Source: Nannocystaceae bacterium (GTDB lineage: Bacteria > Myxococcota_A > Polyangia > Nannocystales > Nannocystaceae). Taken from it: a DNA stretch of 51,142 bases. Shown here piece by piece: positions 49,625-51,142 of the stretch (its first letter is position 1; every line of letters starts with the position of its first letter). The notes under the pieces were generated by a model. The model made no database searches. It was given only the letters and a program-made list of their open reading frames with translations, and had not been told where the DNA came from. The DNA lies in the NCBI GenBank assembly GCA_019694555.1, contig JAIBBS010000043.1, forward strand, positions 1 through 51,142, given 5' to 3'. Both the position numbers and the translations under genes were made by a program.

Positions 49625-50920
49625 ATGACCGACATCACCTTCACGATCACGTACGACGACAACACTCCGACCGCGACGGTCCAGCAGCCGCACACCTCGC
49701 CGCTGCCGCTGTCGTTCGACGGCAACGCGAGCGACACCCACACGGGCTACCTGCACGCCGGCCACAGCGTCTCGCGGATCGACATCGACCTGCAGACCGC
49801 CGTGAACAAGGCCAGCGTCACCATCGCGCCGGTGACCGGCGCAACGCCGGCGCTGCACCGCGCCACGCCCAGGGTGCCGACGACCGCCACGACGGCCTCC
49901 GCGCTGCAGTGGTCCACCACCACCACGTCGACGGCTCAGCTCGAGCTGACCGCCGGCGTGGATCCGGTCGACCTCGACCTCACCGCCGGCAACCGCACGC
50001 CCAAGCCGGTGAAGATCCACATCACCCGGCCGCTGGCGCAGACCGTCGGCCCGCCGGTGGCACCGCCGCCGGGTCCCCGCAGCGGCACCGGACCCGGTCC
50101 CGCGACCCCCACGACGGCGCCGCGCAAGTTCGCCGTGGTCGTGGGCGTGAACGTCTACGCCAACGACGACGTCGGCCTCCTGCGCGGTGCGGTCGCCGAC
50201 GCGACGTGGATGCACGACGAGCTGCACGCGCGCGGGTTCGAGTCGGCGCTGCTGCTCAACGCGGACGCCACGCGCTCGGCGATCGGGCTCGCGCTGGGTC
50301 AGGCATGCCGCGATGCCGGACCGAACGACCTCGTGGTGTTCTACTTCGCGGGCCACGGCACGTTCTTCCACACGCTCTCGGACGGTGTCGGCAACACCGC
50401 GATCGTGCGGCGCGAGGCCATCTGTCCCTACGACTTCGCGCCCGCCCACAGTGCGACCGCGATCAGCGACGCAGAGCTGCTCACTGCGATGTTCAAGTGC
50501 CGCGGCCGCGTGCTGCTCGTGCTCGACTCCTGCTTCGCGGGTGGCTTCGCCCACGAGCCCCCGCCGTCGCCGGGGCTGACGCCCCCGTTCCCGCACGCGG
50601 CCACGCGCTTCACGCCGAGCGTGATCGCGATCGGACGGCCGGTGCACGTGTCCACCTTCGCGGCGCCGTTTCCTCCGGCACTGCGACGCGCAGCGACCGT
50701 GTTCACGGCGTGCAAGAAGCACGAGCGCGCGGCCGAGGGCGAGTTCGACGAGGGCTTCCGCGGCGCCTTCACCAAGTTCCTGGGCGACTGCGTCGGCGGC
50801 GGTGCAGCGGTCGAGATCGACACGCTGCGCGACCAACTCGAGAAGACCCTCACGCACAACGGCTTCGAGCAGCACCCCGAGCTCGAGACCAAGGAACCGC
50901 ACCGGCACTTCGCCGAGTGA
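49625..50920 (+). CDS. Caspase-like (C14/metacaspase) protease with N-terminal beta domain
   Basis: 431 residues from the ATG at 49625. Residues 1-135 are beta-rich (TDITFTITYDDNTPTATVQ, RIDIDLQTAVNKASVTIAPV, VKIHITRP), then a Pro/Gly/Thr linker to about 165. The p20-like caspase domain begins KFAVVVGVNVYANDDVGLLRGAVADA. The catalytic dyad is visible: H244 in VVFYFAGHGTF and C303 in VLLVLDSCFAGG. C-terminal helices EKTLTHNGFEQHPELETKEPHRHF follow. Cytoplasmic by lack of signal. Metacaspase-type enzymes cut after basic residues in general; specificity here is unknown. Placed after the kinase and the small beta protein with an 17-bp gap. A hairpin at 50930 ends the run. Confidence 0.9.
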   Translation: MTDITFTITYDDNTPTATVQQPHTSPLPLSFDGNASDTHTGYLHAGHSVSRIDIDLQTAVNKASVTIAPVTGATPALHRATPRVPTTATTASALQWSTTTTSTAQLELTAGVDPVDLDLTAGNRTPKPVKIHITRPLAQTVGPPVAPPPGPRSGTGPGPATPTTAPRKFAVVVGVNVYANDDVGLLRGAVADATWMHDELHARGFESALLLNADATRSAIGLALGQACRDAGPNDLVVFYFAGHGTFFHTLSDGVGNTAIVRREAICPYDFAPAHSATAISDAELLTAMFKCRGRVLLVLDSCFAGGFAHEPPPSPGLTPPFPHAATRFTPSVIAIGRPVHVSTFAAPFPPALRRAATVFTACKKHERAAEGEFDEGFRGAFTKFLGDCVGGGAAVEIDTLRDQLEKTLTHNGFEQHPELETKEPHRHFAE

Positions 50921-50929
50921 CGCGCGATG

Positions 50930-50957
50930 GCCCGCGCCCGCCTCGGCGGGCGCGGGC
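50930..50957 (+). terminator. Strong GC hairpin after the caspase-like gene
   Basis: gcccgcgcccgcc pairs perfectly over 13 bp with ggcgggcgcgggc; a 2-nt loop, so the innermost pairs would open. Ten bases after the stop at 50920. Confidence 0.65.
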
Positions 50958-51142
50958 GGGCTCGATCGCGGGGCTGCGTGTCCGTGTCGCTGACGATCGC
51001 GCCTCGCCGTCGTGCTTGTCTTCGCGGCGACGCTTGCCGCCCTGATGCTCGGCGTCCTCGGCACTGATGGGTTGCCGGACGCACAGGGCGTTCAGCTGCG
51101 AGTTCCCGTGGCGAAGCCGCGGGAACTCGTCAGGTGCAACGG
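50958..51142. other. Window end, no firm gene
   Basis: A plus-strand frame from GTG 51012 reads a hydrophobic start (LVFAATLAALMLGVLG) and stays open to the edge, so a secreted protein could begin here. On the minus strand a stop at 51130-51132 would fit a convergent gene entering from the right, as in other terminator regions of the window. Neither can be settled. Confidence 0.25.
51099..51129. terminator. Hairpin near window end
   Basis: A 14-bp stem cgagttcccgtggc with gccgcgggaactcg (one G-T wobble), gaa loop. A possible convergent stop codon (tca, 51130-51132) follows directly, as seen for the hairpins at 10158 and 34825. Confidence 0.55.

Overview
The window is about 51 kb of very GC-rich DNA with dense, mostly short-spaced genes. 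No rRNA, tRNA, CRISPR array or intact insertion sequence is visible. The protein style points to a myxobacterium (Myxococcota, probably a Nannocystaceae-like lineage; this is inference). The signs are many lipoproteins with Ser/Gly/Thr/Asp-rich linkers after the lipobox Cys, tandem cysteine-rich repeats, a MYXO-CTERM-like tag, four ECF-type sigma factors, a Ser/Thr kinase with a TPR-like tail, a caspase-like protease and a eukaryote-like arginine methyltransferase.

Layout. 1-132: start of an addiction-module antitoxin. 133-722: gene-poor, with five 24-25 bp repeats that look like an IS21-type end. 723-4571: minus-strand sigma operon (barrel-like protein, ECF sigma, TM anti-sigma-like protein, TIG/beta-helix lipoprotein), all joined by ATGA overlaps. 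4705-7947: a long plus-strand ORF that looks like two beta-helix surface proteins fused in frame. 8053-10131: two secreted or lipoprotein genes. 10188-12914 (minus): lipoprotein, PRMT-like methyltransferase and HTH-citrate synthase, divergent from a second citrate synthase (12988-14103). 14104-14562: decayed lipoprotein and a 36-bp direct repeat. 14563-17543 (minus): SthA, HDOD protein, methyltransferase. 17604-18536: zinc-ribbon membrane protein.

18537-25291 is a second sigma neighbourhood. The operon encodes an ECF sigma, a TM anti-sigma-like protein, a Cys-rich lipoprotein and a barrel-like protein. Three nearby transcription units carry the same bipartite element GTAACG-N13-GGGCAC upstream: the sigma gene itself, a PepSY lipoprotein with an Asp/His-rich tail, and a lipoprotein with nine knottin-spaced repeats. 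A weaker version precedes a Stig1-like Cys-rich lipoprotein. This looks like a small, self-contained surface-protein regulon.

25405-28897: SRPBCC/SnoaL fusion with its own ECF sigma, a lipoprotein and a divergent LysR regulator with an evident operator. 28901-33450: glycosyltransferases, a VWA-like lipoprotein and a small membrane protein, probably for envelope or exopolysaccharide. 33520-36389: repeat lipoprotein, LolA-like protein, DUF695-RraB protein. 36418-38048 and 40723-42524: two separate radical SAM genes, each overlapping by ATGA a downstream lipoprotein rich in Lys/Ala/Pro. Between them lie a LysR/AhpD-like divergent pair and an unknown protein. 42680-46216: lamin-tail lipoprotein, then an ECF sigma with a cytochrome c/Cu-monooxygenase/TPR protein. 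46376-50920: transmembrane Ser/Thr kinase with TPR tail, a small beta-rich protein and a caspase-like protease in one apparent operon.

Regulatory style. Several genes start 8-9 nt after a -10-like hexamer, which suggests leaderless or near-leaderless transcripts. Convergent gene pairs are often separated by GC-rich hairpins of 11-14 bp, some overlapping a stop codon.
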